Source of the DNA: Casuarina equisetifolia
Lineage: Eukaryota; Streptophyta; Magnoliopsida; Fagales; Casuarinaceae
DNA: 64,000 nucleotides
NCBI GenBank assembly: GCA_028551475.1
Contig: CM052356.1
Span: 19,371,884-19,435,883, forward strand
Reading direction: 5' to 3'
Position numbers and translations under genes: made by a program. Under the pieces are notes generated by a model, which worked only from the letters and a program-made list of their open reading frames with translations, had not been told where the DNA came from and ran no database searches. Within the stretch, counting starts at the first letter, position 1; every line of letters starts with the position of its first letter. Shown here piece by piece: positions 63,293 to 64,000 of this stretch.

Positions 63293-64000
63293 TAAATGGG
63301 TGAAAAATATCTCAAATTACATAAACTGTATTTAAAATTTATCTTTATAATAAAATATACACATTTTCTTTATATATCGATTTGTTACGAGAAAATGAAT
63401 TTTTTAAGTATGATATTAAATTCTAAGTTCAGTACACTTTTGTAGGAAAAATGATGTCTCATCCCCCATAATAAAGTTTGCAACTGATGTTAATTGCAAC
63501 GGATTGTATCAAAAATGATTTAAAAAGTGTCTAATATTACTTAAATGCTGTTTAAGAATTATCTTTAAAATAAAATATATTCTTCAGTCAATAAGGGAGA
63601 AATGAACGTTTCTAACACATCTGGTATAATGTGTAATGAACTGACGAAAATTGGCATCCCTCCATTTCTAGTTCTTTAACGGATGGAACAGAAGGGTAAA
63701 TCATAAAAGATGATTTGTCCTTTTCATTTCAATCTCGGATTCCACATCCAACCACTTTCTAAACAGCACAGTAAGAAATTGCACTCATTATAAAATGTCA
63801 AGACGCTTGTCCCACCGATGTTGCCTAACCATTTGTTTATGGAAATCTATTGATCCAGCAGTCACTTTTGGTGGGGTTCTCAAACTAACTCCGTATAAGT
63901 TCTATCTGTTTCGTCATAAGAGTGTCTTTTTCTCAATGCATTTGATCACCAAATCAGACTTCTAAGGCTTGAATTTGGTTAGCGGTTGTAACTATAGTAC

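Larger units (their letters stand above)
58677..64000. other. Intergenic to the right edge
   Basis: MCU 3' sequence, then no convincing gene. Holds (TA)n at 59319-59341, a CAAAAGA repeat at 60732-60757, a possible tRNA-derived relic at 62165-62235, an AAAAG-type tract at 63129-63158 and a long (TC)n at 63245-63288. An 83-codon ORF at 60441-60692 is unrecognised. Confidence 0.6.

Overview
The window is nuclear DNA from a flowering plant, almost certainly a eudicot. The evidence is multi-exon genes with GT-AG introns, plant-only families (BZR1/BES1, NAC, UGT72, plant SAP30-like AFR), plant-type LTR retrotransposons and long AT-rich intergenic stretches. I cannot name the species.

Layout. (1) Positions 1-12744 hold a decayed UGT72-type glycosyltransferase gene on the minus strand. 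It was split near codon 25 by a Ty1/copia element (1831-12670, perfect 5-bp target duplication ATAAC). That element was itself invaded by an Athila-like Ty3/gypsy element (about 4091-10063), which has lost its pol genes and one end. (2) 12745-16628 is intergenic, with a diverged duplication. (3) 16629-43374 is a gene-rich island of five genes: a TAG-type 3-methyladenine DNA glycosylase (+), a BZR1/BES1 transcription factor (-), a METTL4-type MT-A70 methyltransferase with an apparent one-base frameshift (-), a divergent NAC-domain protein (+) and an AFR/SAP30-like Sin3-HDAC subunit (+). (4) 43375-57312 is mostly gene-poor. It contains a small secreted proline-rich (extensin-like) protein at 45997-46410, a tandem 186-bp repeat and AT-rich repeat relics. 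(5) 57313-58676 encodes a mitochondrial calcium uniporter (MCU). (6) 58677-64000 shows no convincing gene, only microsatellites and a possible tRNA-derived SINE relic.

For each spliced gene I inferred exon borders from GT/AG sites and checked that exon lengths sum to a whole number of codons. This works for the glycosylase (333 aa), BZR1-like (310 aa), NAC (356 aa), AFR-like (223 aa) and MCU (364 aa) genes. It fails by exactly one base for the METTL4 gene. From memory, the glycosylase, BZR1/BES1, METTL4 and AFR genes are also neighbours in the paired Arabidopsis chromosome 1 blocks around At1g19330-At1g19350 and At1g75060-At1g75090. This window therefore looks like an older arrangement that keeps members of both blocks. 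The genes do not form one pathway. Several touch chromatin, DNA or RNA modification and brassinosteroid signalling, but their adjacency is best read as conserved synteny.

I found no evidence of an undescribed multi-gene system. The most useful observations are the three-layer nest (gene, copia, gypsy), the METTL4 frameshift and the NAC protein with a degraded first subdomain.
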